NCBI GenBank assembly: GCA_009991425.1
Contig: JAACWH010000020.1
Location: 62,001-126,000 of the forward strand
Direction: 5' to 3'
Length of the DNA: 64,000 nucleotides
From: Leptospira sp.
GTDB lineage: Bacteria > Spirochaetota > Leptospiria > Leptospirales > Leptospiraceae
The position numbers were made by a program, and so were the translations under genes. The notes below the pieces were generated by a model, which saw only the letters and a program-made list of their open reading frames with translations, was not told the origin of the DNA and did no database searches. This document shows, one piece after another, positions 35,713 to 43,968 of this stretch (the stretch's first letter is position 1; each line of letters begins with the position of its first letter).

Positions 35713-37725
35713 TTAGTTAATTTTAGTATTTGAATTGATTGAGGAAATTGAATGAAAAGGATCTTGAATTTTAGCTATAGTGTATAAGAATTCTGTAATA
35801 TTTTCAAATTCCTCTGGTTCAAGATACTGAATAGTTTCTGCTAAATAATGAATACATAGAGGCTCTTCAGGTTTTAGTAGAATACATTTTTTGAGATTAG
35901 CTGTTGCACTGCCAAGGAAGGCTAGGTCATTCGATTTTTTGTATTTATAAATATTATAAAAATATTTTAATTTGTAGAAGTTTTTTTCAGGCATTAACTT
36001 GAAAATAATATCTGTATTTGGATAAGACCATTTTACTGATCTTGCAGGTGATTCTTTTTCTAAGAGATACATTAAATTATCAGCAGAATAAACATCTTTT
36101 AAATCTTTTTTATGAATTTTCATTATATTGATTTGAAGAATTGAAGTCAGTAAAGGAAAAAGAAGGCATACCATGAGAATTAAATTAATTTTATTGAATA
36201 ATTTATTATTATTAGATTCTGTTCTAGGCTTGAGGAATACTATAATTGCAAGCACGGGAAATAGAATTTGATGTTCCAGAATGCTTACGTCCGTTATCTC
36301 ATGTAAGATCACACCAATTACTACTGCGAAATAAAGTAGATCATGTAAAGAAATTGTATTTTTAAAAAGCAATTTGACGTTTGGGACTAATAAATACAAT
36401 AAAAACATTATGAATATTAAGGTTCCTAGTATCCCAAAAGAACTAAATGTTTGCACAAATAAATTATGAGCTATAGGATCTGATCTAAATGTCTGAAGGT
36501 ATTCAACCATATCATTGAAACTTGAATTAGAAAGACCTTTGGGAAGTGTATAGATCATTCTCCATTCGGGTTCCATGCCAAGTCCAAATAAAGGAGCAGA
36601 TTGGAAGGCAGATTTAAGATGAAATTCCCATATAGATAATCTTACATGAACAGTATTTAATTCAAAGGATTTTTGTATAAAGGCTGTTAAGCTAATAATA
36701 ATAAAAACTAATCCTATAATTATAATTATTTTATTTTTAAAGATTCTTTTAAGGTTAGATTTATTAATCATAATAAATACTGAAATGAATACTATTATGC
36801 TTGCTAAGAATGATGTTCTCGAATAAGAAAAATACAATAATGCTGTGGAAAGTATGAATAGCATTAATCCAAGAATAAACTGAATTCGACTTTGTTTTGG
36901 ATATAAGATATAGCTTGAAGAAATGAAAAAACCAAGACAGCCCAAAGATCCAATGGAACTAACTGGTATTCCTATTACAGTGCTTCTTGGATCTATACTT
37001 TGGTGTATGAATAGTAAATCCCTAACTATATTAATATTTAAAAATATACCTTGGAAGATTAAAATAATAAGAATTAAATATAGAAATTTTGAAGTAAAGT
37101 ATTCTGGAACATTTCTAATTACAATAATTATCGGAATCAAAGTAATCAGTAGAGCATAGGCTCGAAATTCCTGAATTGATGCAGGTTTAGTATTATAGAT
37201 TGTAGCAAGAATAAGGAATAAAAAGATAGATATTTTCCAATCGGATAAGCTTACTTTTGAATCAGAATACATTACTTTTTCTAAAGAAATTGATATTAAT
37301 AAATATGGGAAAAGATAAATTGAAAGATAATCATTGAAAAGAAAAAATATAGAATGCACGATAATTAAAAATGTTGCAGGAATTAAATAGCTTCGTTCTG
37401 CATATTTAATATAAAATAATATATATCCACATAGCATAAAATAATGCAAAGTTCTAAGAAAATTTCTATTAATAAGATCATTGGTTGGGAAATTTACTAT
37501 TGCTGTATAAGATAGAAAAACTAATATGATTCCACCTAAGGAGAAATAGACGAAATCTAAAAAATTCTTTTTATTTTTCTCTTTAAATAAGTAACCTATG
37601 CATAGAAAAATGATAGATAAGGTTAAAAAATTATTTCTTGTTGTTATTAGGCTATTGTCAAGGTAAAGATTGTAAAAAAGAAAAGCTGAATAAAATACGG
37701 AAGATAAAGCTAGGAATAGTTTCAC
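35713..37725 (-). CDS. O-antigen ligase/polymerase-like membrane protein with C-terminal extension
   Basis: 670 residues starting with GTG. Ten to twelve hydrophobic segments surround a large loop that reads SAPLFGLGMEPEWRMIYTLP, then DPIAHNLFVQTFSSFGILGT; the AHNLFVQTFSSFGILG motif is the Wzy/WaaL/PglL signature (H-N-x-[FY]-[LV]-x-x-x-x-[ES]-x-G-x-x-G). The last 130 residues are a helical, non-membrane tail with TPR-like spacing and LAFLGSATANLKKCIL, as found in ligases that act on proteins. It could be a polysaccharide ligase or a protein O-oligosaccharyltransferase. It is first in the minus-strand operon ending at 32613. Confidence 0.82.
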   Translation of the reverse strand: MKLFLALSSVFYSAFLFYNLYLDNSLITTRNNFLTLSIIFLCIGYLFKEKNKKNFLDFVYFSLGGIILVFLSYTAIVNFPTNDLINRNFLRTLHYFMLCGYILFYIKYAERSYLIPATFLIIVHSIFFLFNDYLSIYLFPYLLISISLEKVMYSDSKVSLSDWKISIFLFLILATIYNTKPASIQEFRAYALLITLIPIIIVIRNVPEYFTSKFLYLILIILIFQGIFLNINIVRDLLFIHQSIDPRSTVIGIPVSSIGSLGCLGFFISSSYILYPKQSRIQFILGLMLFILSTALLYFSYSRTSFLASIIVFISVFIMINKSNLKRIFKNKIIIIIGLVFIIISLTAFIQKSFELNTVHVRLSIWEFHLKSAFQSAPLFGLGMEPEWRMIYTLPKGLSNSSFNDMVEYLQTFRSDPIAHNLFVQTFSSFGILGTLIFIMFLLYLLVPNVKLLFKNTISLHDLLYFAVVIGVILHEITDVSILEHQILFPVLAIIVFLKPRTESNNNKLFNKINLILMVCLLFPLLTSILQINIMKIHKKDLKDVYSADNLMYLLEKESPARSVKWSYPNTDIIFKLMPEKNFYKLKYFYNIYKYKKSNDLAFLGSATANLKKCILLKPEEPLCIHYLAETIQYLEPEEFENITEFLYTIAKIQDPFHSISSINSNTKIN

Positions 37726-38034
37726 TTAAAGATTGCCTTGAGAATGTAGCATATAGATTGCATTCAACAATCTTGTTTCAATTCAATTGGTCAATTTGTT
37801 TTTACGCATAATTTATTGAGAGAAATCTCACTTCCAGTGACCAACCTATATTTCGTAGGGTCAATCTGTTCATATTGCCTAAAAAATAAGCAATATGCTG
37901 TGTGGCTTCAGGGTTGAAGTTAAAATATTATTGCTTAAAATCAAATATGTTCAATTTATTAGCTGATTGATTAGAAATTATGAAGATTCTATCAAACTAG
38001 CATAATTATTGCAATAAAATTGAATGTAAAGCTT
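37726..38034. other. 309-base divergent spacer with inverted repeats
   Basis: No ORF or RNA gene was found. It separates the minus-strand polymerase-like gene from the EAL gene and should hold promoters for both. CATATTGC (37871-37878) and GCAATATG (37890-37897) are perfect complements with an 11-base loop, and CTTCA/TGAAG follow at about 37916-37928. TTGGTCA (37787-37793) and TGACCAA (37838-37844) are a looser pair. No clear -35/-10 pair could be assigned. Confidence 0.5.
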
Positions 38035-39306
38035 ATGCAAATGATGGAAAAACCGCAAAATTTGATGGATTGGAGAAATTGGATTGAAAGCGGAATACTT
38101 TTTCCGGCATTTCAGCCTGTGGTTTCTATTGAGACGGGTATGGTTTATGGCTATGAAGTTCTTGGACGTATAGAACACACTAGAAATAAATACGGAATAG
38201 AAAAAAAGATAGAGAGCAGTCTTGGAAATTTCTTTTTAACATATCCAAATAAATCATATAATTCGGAACCCTTTCTTCAGTTTAAAAAAACAGTAGATGA
38301 AGAAATTCGAAGACTTGCTATTGAAAAATTTGCAAGTGAGGCAGAGCCTTCGGCTAGTTTATTTCTAAATATTTCACCATCATCAATATTTAGTTATATG
38401 GAAGTAATTAATAAAGATTTACCTCTAACTATTCAGTTAACAAGAAAATATGGAATTGAGCCTGAACGAATAATAGTTGAAATAACTGAAGAAAGAATAG
38501 AAGGAAATATTGAAGTTTTAAAACCGATTATAGATATTTATAGAGCCGAAGGATTTCGAATTGCAGTGGATGATGTGGGCTCAGAATCATCGAACTTAGA
38601 TAGAATTGGCTTGTTTCATCCTGACATTATTAAGGTTGATCTTCAGATGATTCGTAGATCAGTTTTTTCGAGGAATTTTAAAGAAATTCTTTTGACCTTG
38701 TCAAAATTAGGTGAGAGTCTTGGTTCATCACTATTATTTGAAGGAATTGAAAAGGAAGATGAACTTTATAATGCCTTAAATTACGGATCGAGGTATCTAC
38801 AAGGATACTACTTTTCTGAACCTAAGAGAGATTTTATAAAAGCCGATAGATTTTATGATGATTTATGTGTAAGTTTGGAAAAATATTACTTAAAAAAAAC
38901 TTCTGAAATAGAAGAACTTAATCTTTGGGAAGATAAAATAAAAAAGAGTTTATCCCATCTAAAAATGGACAATGCTTCTACCGAAAGAAATTCATTTATA
39001 AAAGATTATTTAAGTCAGTCGGATATTCAATTCTTCCGTTTGTATATAACTGACTCTAAAGGAATTCAAACTTCCCCTAATTATTTAAATATAAATAACG
39101 AAATTAAAGAATTTAATGAATATATAGGAAAAAATTGGTCTTGGAGGCCTTATTTTTTTGAACATAAATATAAATCATCTCAAGAGGAAGTAAATTGGGT
39201 GGTAAGTTCGGTCTATCATGATATCTCAGAAAATACTTTTTTAAAAACCTTTTCAAAAAATCTTGATGGAGGGTTCATTATGTTTATAGATGTAATTTTT
39301 GAATAA
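38035..39306 (+). CDS. EAL-domain c-di-GMP phosphodiesterase with YkuI-like sensor domain
   Basis: About 423 residues; the ATG at 38035 is preferred over an in-frame TTG at 38020, but other ATGs lie close by. The EAL domain (first 260 residues) keeps the main catalytic residues: E-x-L in GYEVLGRI, N in FLNISPSS, E in VEITEERI, DD in AVDDVGSE, K in IIKVDLQMI, E in FEGIEKEDE and the QGYYFS end, so it should cleave c-di-GMP. The C-terminal part, with RLYITDSKGIQTSPNY and KNWSWRPYFF, matches the YkuI C-terminal Cache-like sensor, suggesting control by a small ligand. No membrane segment, hence cytoplasmic. It converges with the PilZ-like gene, two bases away. Confidence 0.9.
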   Translation: MQMMEKPQNLMDWRNWIESGILFPAFQPVVSIETGMVYGYEVLGRIEHTRNKYGIEKKIESSLGNFFLTYPNKSYNSEPFLQFKKTVDEEIRRLAIEKFASEAEPSASLFLNISPSSIFSYMEVINKDLPLTIQLTRKYGIEPERIIVEITEERIEGNIEVLKPIIDIYRAEGFRIAVDDVGSESSNLDRIGLFHPDIIKVDLQMIRRSVFSRNFKEILLTLSKLGESLGSSLLFEGIEKEDELYNALNYGSRYLQGYYFSEPKRDFIKADRFYDDLCVSLEKYYLKKTSEIEELNLWEDKIKKSLSHLKMDNASTERNSFIKDYLSQSDIQFFRLYITDSKGIQTSPNYLNINNEIKEFNEYIGKNWSWRPYFFEHKYKSSQEEVNWVVSSVYHDISENTFLKTFSKNLDGGFIMFIDVIFE

Positions 39307-39308
39307 AA

Positions 39309-40457
39309 TTACATATTCTTTTTTAGCATTTCGATATTTTCAAGAAATCTTTTCTTTTCACCAGGTCTAGAAGAATTACCAGCTAAGTGAACACCTAATA
39401 TTAAAGAGCCATCTATGTCTTTTGTTATGGAACGAATAGTTCCATACACTGACATTGGGGATTGCATTTTAAAGAAGATGTCAAAATTAAATCCAGAAAG
39501 TCTAGGTAAATTGCTGCTTAGCTCAGGATTATTAATCTTAACCTTAAGTCCACCAGTAGAAATATCTTGAACAGGAAATCGATCTGTGATTGTAACTGTA
39601 TTTGAATTTCGAATACGATCGACCATTTCAAAAGTTAAAGTTTTGATTTCCATTGCTTTCATTAAATCAAAATTTTCAGATTTAGATTGCATTTGAATAT
39701 AACCGATAGGAATCGCTTTTTCTTCTAGATCTATATAAATTACGGGAACTATTAATTCAGATAAAATTTTATGATCTTTAAAATCTCTCATAACAACTTT
39801 TATATCTGCATCAACCTCATCTTCAAAATTTATAAAATCAGGACTAGGTGTTGTATTATAGGAATTCATATCTTGGGTATTTTCAATCAGTAGAATTTTT
39901 TGAGTTTTTTTAACTGTAAATAATTTCTCATTATCATCAGATTTAAAAATCGAAATTTTAATAAAATCACAACTATTCTTTAGCTTTATTTCATAATCCG
40001 AAAAATTGACTTTTACAGATGTCGGAATGATAAACATATTTGCTTCTATAGTTGCCTTCGATGTGAGAATATTTGTGATCCAAACTTGACCTGGAGGAAC
40101 AGGGAGACGAGGGGTTTCTCTGTCTTTATTGGCTATTCCAATTCTCTCTACGGCAATAACATATTCATTGTTACCTTTATTTTGAAGAACTTTGCATTCT
40201 AGTTGGATGTACCGAGCTAGAAGTTTAAAAAGAATGATCTTTTCATTGGCTTGGAGCTCCGTAATAGGGTCTGCTGAAATTAATATTTTATTCCCATCAG
40301 GACTAACTTTTTTAAGTAAAACTTTTCCTTTTTCAGGTGAATCCTTGAATTTAAGATCTTGTCCCGCTAGGAATTTAGTGAGCACATGCAATTTTTTTTC
40401 TGGCTCAGAGAAAAGATCCATATTGCGCTTTTGTCTTTCAACTGTGTCTTGTGTCAT
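39309..40457 (-). CDS. PilZ-like c-di-GMP receptor protein
   Basis: 382 residues, no signal peptide or membrane segment. Two domain-like halves. The C-terminal half has FPVQDISTGGLKVKINNPE, the D-x-S-x-x-G strand of PilZ domains, with an Arg-containing stretch upstream and IRSITKDIDGSLILGVHLA at the end. The N-terminal half has the paired-beta look of a YcgR-N-like domain. It resembles Leptospira proteins I associate with the DUF1577 family, which I cannot verify here. Its 3' end is two bases from the end of the EAL gene on the other strand; neighbours of opposite direction may share the second messenger: one degrades it, the other reads it. Confidence 0.68.
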   Translation of the reverse strand: MTQDTVERQKRNMDLFSEPEKKLHVLTKFLAGQDLKFKDSPEKGKVLLKKVSPDGNKILISADPITELQANEKIILFKLLARYIQLECKVLQNKGNNEYVIAVERIGIANKDRETPRLPVPPGQVWITNILTSKATIEANMFIIPTSVKVNFSDYEIKLKNSCDFIKISIFKSDDNEKLFTVKKTQKILLIENTQDMNSYNTTPSPDFINFEDEVDADIKVVMRDFKDHKILSELIVPVIYIDLEEKAIPIGYIQMQSKSENFDLMKAMEIKTLTFEMVDRIRNSNTVTITDRFPVQDISTGGLKVKINNPELSSNLPRLSGFNFDIFFKMQSPMSVYGTIRSITKDIDGSLILGVHLAGNSSRPGEKKRFLENIEMLKKNM

Positions 40458-40548
40458 TTTCTACTAGTTTTATTATCGGCTAAAGAAGAGTGGAAATTCT
40501 CTTGCATTCCTGTTTTTAATTTAGACTGTAGTAGGTATAAGGATAATT

Positions 40549-42078
40549 ATGTCAAATTCTAGCGGAAATCACTTTGAAATCATCGATGGACTTTCGGGAG
40601 CTGAACTTTTTTCTCGGCAAAATGTTGGATTAACCTACAGGGACTTTTTAGTACTCCCTGGTTATATTGATTTTAACCCCTCTGATGTTGATTTAGAGAC
40701 TAAACTTACACGCAATATCAGTATTAAAAGACCTCTCATCAGTTCTCCTATGGATACTGTAACTGAACACCAGATGGCAATTGCACAAGCATTGATGGGT
40801 TGCATAGGAATTATCCATTATAATAATACTTTGGAAGAACAAGTCTCTGAAGTTAAAAAAGTAAAGCGATTTGAAAATGGTTTTATTACCGAACCTAAAG
40901 TGCTTGGACCAAACGATACCATCGCGGATTTGGATCGCATCAAAGAAATTCAGGGTTTTAGTGGAATCCCTATTACAGAAGATGGCACTCCGAATTCAAA
41001 GTTGATAGGTATCGTTACGAATCGAGATGTGGATTTTGAAAAAGATCGATCTCTTCCACTGGGTAAATTAATGACAACTGAATTGATTACTGCGAATGAA
41101 GGAATTTCTCTCTTAGAAGCCAACGATATTTTAAAGAAGAGCAAAAAAGGTAAGTTACCCATAGTCAATAAGCAAGGCAGATTGGTTTCCCTAGTATCTA
41201 GATCTGATATTAAGAAGAACAGAGACTATCCTTACGCCTCCAAAGATAGCGACAAGCGCTTATTAGTTGGTGCGGCGGTATCAACCCTTCCTGAATCTAG
41301 GGAACGTGTAGAGGAACTCGTGAAAGTCGGTGTAGATGTTATCATTATTGATTCAGCCCAAGGTGATTCAGTTTACCAAATTGAAATGATCAAATACATA
41401 AAGCAAAAACATAAAGATTTACAAATCATTGGTGGCAACATCGTTAATAGAGCTCAGGCTAAAAGTCTTATTGATGCAGGTGTAGATGGATTGAGAATCG
41501 GTATGGGTCCTGGATCTATTTGTATTACTCAAGATACTATGGCAGTCGGTAGAGCACAGGCAACAGCAGTTTACAATACAGCATCTTATGCTGCTCAGTT
41601 TGGAGTTCCTGTTATTGCTGATGGAGGTATTTCAAGTATTGGTGATATGGCGAATGCATTGGCTATTGGTGCATCAACCTGTATGATGGGATTTATGTTT
41701 GCTGGAACTAAAGAAGCACCTGGTGATTACTTTTATGAAAATGGAATTCGTTTAAAGAAATACCGAGGTATGGCAAGTATGGAAGCCATGAAGACTGGAG
41801 GAGCAAAGAGATACTTTTCTGAGGATCAAAAGATTAAAGTTGCTCAAGGAGTTTCAGGAACAGTTGTTGATAAAGGTTCTGTATTGAATTTTATTCCATA
41901 TCTAACACAGGGATTACGTCAGTCTTTTCAAGATATGGGAGTTAAATCTGTTCAAGAACTTCATAACAAACTCACAAATAATACTCTAAGGTTTGAAAGG
42001 AGATCGGAACAGGCTCAGGCACAAGGCTCTGTTCATGGTTTGTATTCTTACACTGCACCAACAATGAGGGTAGAGTAG
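40549..42078 (+). CDS. guaB: Inosine-5'-monophosphate dehydrogenase
   Basis: 509 residues, usual length. Converts IMP to XMP with NAD, the committed step of GMP synthesis. The catalytic Cys is in [11 protein letters not shown] (C325), followed by the flap region of the family. The two CBS domains are between about 100 and 220 ([38 protein letters not shown]). The IMP-phosphate loop is VPVIADGGI...[11 protein letters not shown] and [10 protein letters not shown]. An AAGGA ribosome-binding site is five bases from the ATG. It is divergent from the PilZ-like gene. The next gene begins 13 bases later and may be co-transcribed. Confidence 0.97.
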   Translation: MSNSSGNHFEIIDGLSGAELFSRQNVGLTYRDFLVLPGYIDFNPSDVDLETKLTRNISIKRPLISSPMDTVTEHQMAIAQALMGCIGIIHYNNTLEEQVSEVKKVKRFENGFITEPKVLGPNDTIADLDRIKEIQGFSGIPITEDGTPNSKLIGIVTNRDVDFEKDRSLPLGKLMTTELITANEGISLLEANDILKKSKKGKLPIVNKQGRLVSLVSRSDIKKNRDYPYASKDSDKRLLVGAAVSTLPESRERVEELVKVGVDVIIIDSAQGDSVYQIEMIKYIKQKHKDLQIIGGNIVNRAQAKSLIDAGVDGLRIGMGPGSICITQDTMAVGRAQATAVYNTASYAAQFGVPVIADGGISSIGDMANALAIGASTCMMGFMFAGTKEAPGDYFYENGIRLKKYRGMASMEAMKTGGAKRYFSEDQKIKVAQGVSGTVVDKGSVLNFIPYLTQGLRQSFQDMGVKSVQELHNKLTNNTLRFERRSEQAQAQGSVHGLYSYTAPTMRVE

Positions 42079-42090
42079 AATTCAATATTT

Positions 42091-42873
42091 ATGATTAAAA
42101 CTATCCTCTTTATTGTAACTAGCATGAGTCTAGTTCTTGGTATGCTAACGAATTCTCTTGGTGCGCAATCCTCTGTTCGGAAAAATGCCCAAGATATTTT
42201 AGCCAAATTAGACCAAGAAATGAACATAGGGGATGGATTGGTAAAATCTAATCTTATTTTAATCCGACGAACGGGTGCTAGTGAAACTTGGAAAGTAAAC
42301 CTTTTTCGAAGCGAAGGAAATCTTCTTTATCTTATGGAAAGAAGAGGTCGAGGACTAGAGACAAAGCTCTTATCCTTAGATGAGGGCGATAAAGTCTTCG
42401 TTTATAATACTCTTTCAGCTAAGTTATTTCGGAAAGCAGAAGAAGAAAAATATGAAATATTTCAGAACTCTGGCTTTTCTTTCATTGATTTATCAGGCTA
42501 TCTTTACCAGGCAAATTATGATCCAATTGTGAATGGTGAAACTGAAATCAACGGTGAGTCATATACACGGGTAACTTTGAAGCCGATTATAACTTATGAC
42601 TATAAGAAGCTTGTTCTGCTAATGTCAAAAGATGAAAGACCTTTTCGAATAGATTTTCATGATAAAGATGGAGTTCTTTATAAAAGTTTAAATATCAAAT
42701 ATGCGAAGATTAAATTCAAATCGAGTAAAGGTCTTGAACAAAAAGATGTTGTAGCGCGTTTAGAAATGCTTGATCTTTCCACGGGAAACATTGGTGTTCT
42801 TGAGATCCAAGAAGTGGACACAACAGTTAAGAATGATTCAGCTTTATTTGAGGTCGAGAACCTTGCCAGATAA
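42091..42873 (+). CDS. LolA-like periplasmic lipoprotein-sorting protein
   Basis: 260 residues with a cleavable signal peptide (MIKTILFIVTSMSLVLGMLTNSLGA). The mature part is the half-barrel type seen in LolA/LolB and in the 'outer membrane lipoprotein-sorting protein' group: repeated strand blocks such as ETWKVNLFRSEGNLLYLMER, FVYNTLSAKLFRKA, GESYTRVTLKPI, and a Lys-rich central part. It lacks a lipobox. It is probably a periplasmic carrier for lipoproteins or lipids. The rsmE gene overlaps its end, an arrangement with no obvious functional link. Confidence 0.75.
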   Translation: MIKTILFIVTSMSLVLGMLTNSLGAQSSVRKNAQDILAKLDQEMNIGDGLVKSNLILIRRTGASETWKVNLFRSEGNLLYLMERRGRGLETKLLSLDEGDKVFVYNTLSAKLFRKAEEEKYEIFQNSGFSFIDLSGYLYQANYDPIVNGETEINGESYTRVTLKPIITYDYKKLVLLMSKDERPFRIDFHDKDGVLYKSLNIKYAKIKFKSSKGLEQKDVVARLEMLDLSTGNIGVLEIQEVDTTVKNDSALFEVENLAR

Positions 42874-43561
42874 GGAAATTTCTTTCCTAAGTTTTAGAAA
42901 AAATTTCCAAATTCAGAAGAAAACAAAACTTCTCGAAACAGAAATCTCTCATCTCAAAAGTTTAAGAATCTTCAACCAAGATAAAATGATAGAGATTCGT
43001 GATGGTAAAGGCCTGAGTGTGCTCTATTCTTCTTCTGCAAATGAAAAAGATATTGAGCTTGTTCCTGGCTCTGAATCTGAAATAGGAATAGAAAAGGAAT
43101 TGATTCTTTCTGGAGCTATACCAAAAGGGAATCGACTAGATTGGCTTCTCCAGAAGGGAACAGAAATTGGAGTGACTGAATTTTGGTTTTGTAATTTTCC
43201 ACGCTCTAGTCGAATGGATTTTTCTGAAGATAGGGCGGATAGAATCTGTGTTGAGGCTGCCATACAAAGTAAGCGAGTGAGCTTACCAATTATCAAAATT
43301 TATGATAGTCCTTTGAAAATGATTGAACAAAATCCTAAAAGAGAATTTTACTTTCTAAATCCCAAAGCTGAAAAGCTTTTGGGAACCAAGCTTGTTCATG
43401 GACAAATTCCCATCATTGGTCCGGAAGGAGGGTTCGGTGAACTTGTGGAAGATTTGAAAAAATTAGGTTTATGCGATTACCATTTAGGACAAACTGTACT
43501 AAGAATAGAAACTGCATTTATCTATCTAAGTAGTATATTATCACTAGCAAACCAAGAATAG
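42863..43561 (+). CDS. rsmE: 16S rRNA (uracil-1498-N3)-methyltransferase
   Basis: Modifies U1498 of 16S rRNA. It is a SPOUT/trefoil-knot methyltransferase; the knot signature is IIGPEGGFGELVEDLKKLGL followed by LGQTVLRIETAFIYLSSIL. The frame is open from 42770, but a start there gives about 30 extra residues not expected in the family. I prefer TTG at 42863, nine bases after GAGG, giving 232 residues that begin MPDKEISFLSFRK, a usual length. The gene therefore overlaps the LolA-like gene by 11 bases. Confidence 0.85.
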   Translation: MPDKEISFLSFRKNFQIQKKTKLLETEISHLKSLRIFNQDKMIEIRDGKGLSVLYSSSANEKDIELVPGSESEIGIEKELILSGAIPKGNRLDWLLQKGTEIGVTEFWFCNFPRSSRMDFSEDRADRICVEAAIQSKRVSLPIIKIYDSPLKMIEQNPKREFYFLNPKAEKLLGTKLVHGQIPIIGPEGGFGELVEDLKKLGLCDYHLGQTVLRIETAFIYLSSILSLANQE

Positions 43562-43598
43562 ACTTGCTAGGTTCTTTGAAATTTTAGTTATTCATTTG

Positions 43599-43868
43599 CT
43601 ATTGGGATTCCAGAATCAGATAGATATTCTGAAGATTACAGTTTGAGCTACAGTTTGCTGTGCAAGTGTCAACCGCTGTAAAATTCTCCGTTGTAACTTC
43701 TGGGTACTGCGGTGTGCAGACTTGTGCAACACAGGCTGATGCTGATCCGCCAGGACAGAGTAAAGCAAATTGAAGGACTGCCTTATCTAAAGAGTCGTTC
43801 TTTCTTTCTCCACATGAGAAAAAGAAAAACAAAGTTGTCATAATTAGTACAGAAAAAACTATTCTCAT
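43599..43868 (-). CDS. Small Cys-rich lipoprotein
   Basis: 89 residues. Signal MRIVFSVLIMTTLFFFF, lipobox FFFSC with Cys19. The mature part has six more Cys (38, 46, 51, 69, 73, 77), which allows three disulfides in a protein of only 70 residues. It also has a run of Ala, Ser, Gly and Thr and no charge-rich tail. This is a small, oxidised, exported lipoprotein of unknown function. It converges with rsmE. No partner gene on the same strand. Confidence 0.75.
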   Translation of the reverse strand: MRIVFSVLIMTTLFFFFSCGERKNDSLDKAVLQFALLCPGGSASACVAQVCTPQYPEVTTENFTAVDTCTANCSSNCNLQNIYLILESQ

Positions 43869-43928
43869 AAGAACATTTTTGAACCTAGGATTTTAGTGTC
43901 AATTCTTAGTAAGACAACCTTAAACTAT

Positions 43929-43955
43929 TTGACATCTAGAGTAACTTGGTATAAA
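43929..43955 (+). promoter_or_regulatory. Sigma-70-type promoter of the acidic protein gene
   Basis: TTGACA (43929-43934) is a perfect -35. TATAAA (43950-43955) is a near-perfect -10 (five of six). The spacer is 15 bases, short but tolerated. The start ATG lies only 13 bases after the -10, so the transcript would be almost leaderless; no Shine-Dalgarno is visible. Confidence 0.6.
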
Positions 43956-43968
43956 TTTAATTAACTCC

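Noticed and set aside
37726..38034. tRNA or structured RNA in the spacer before the EAL gene
   Set aside because: The stems are short and do not form a cloverleaf or a known riboswitch core.
42770..42862. Upstream extension of rsmE to the first in-frame ATG
   Set aside because: It would add about 30 residues overlapping the LolA-like gene in another frame; the family starts near the TTG that follows GAGG.
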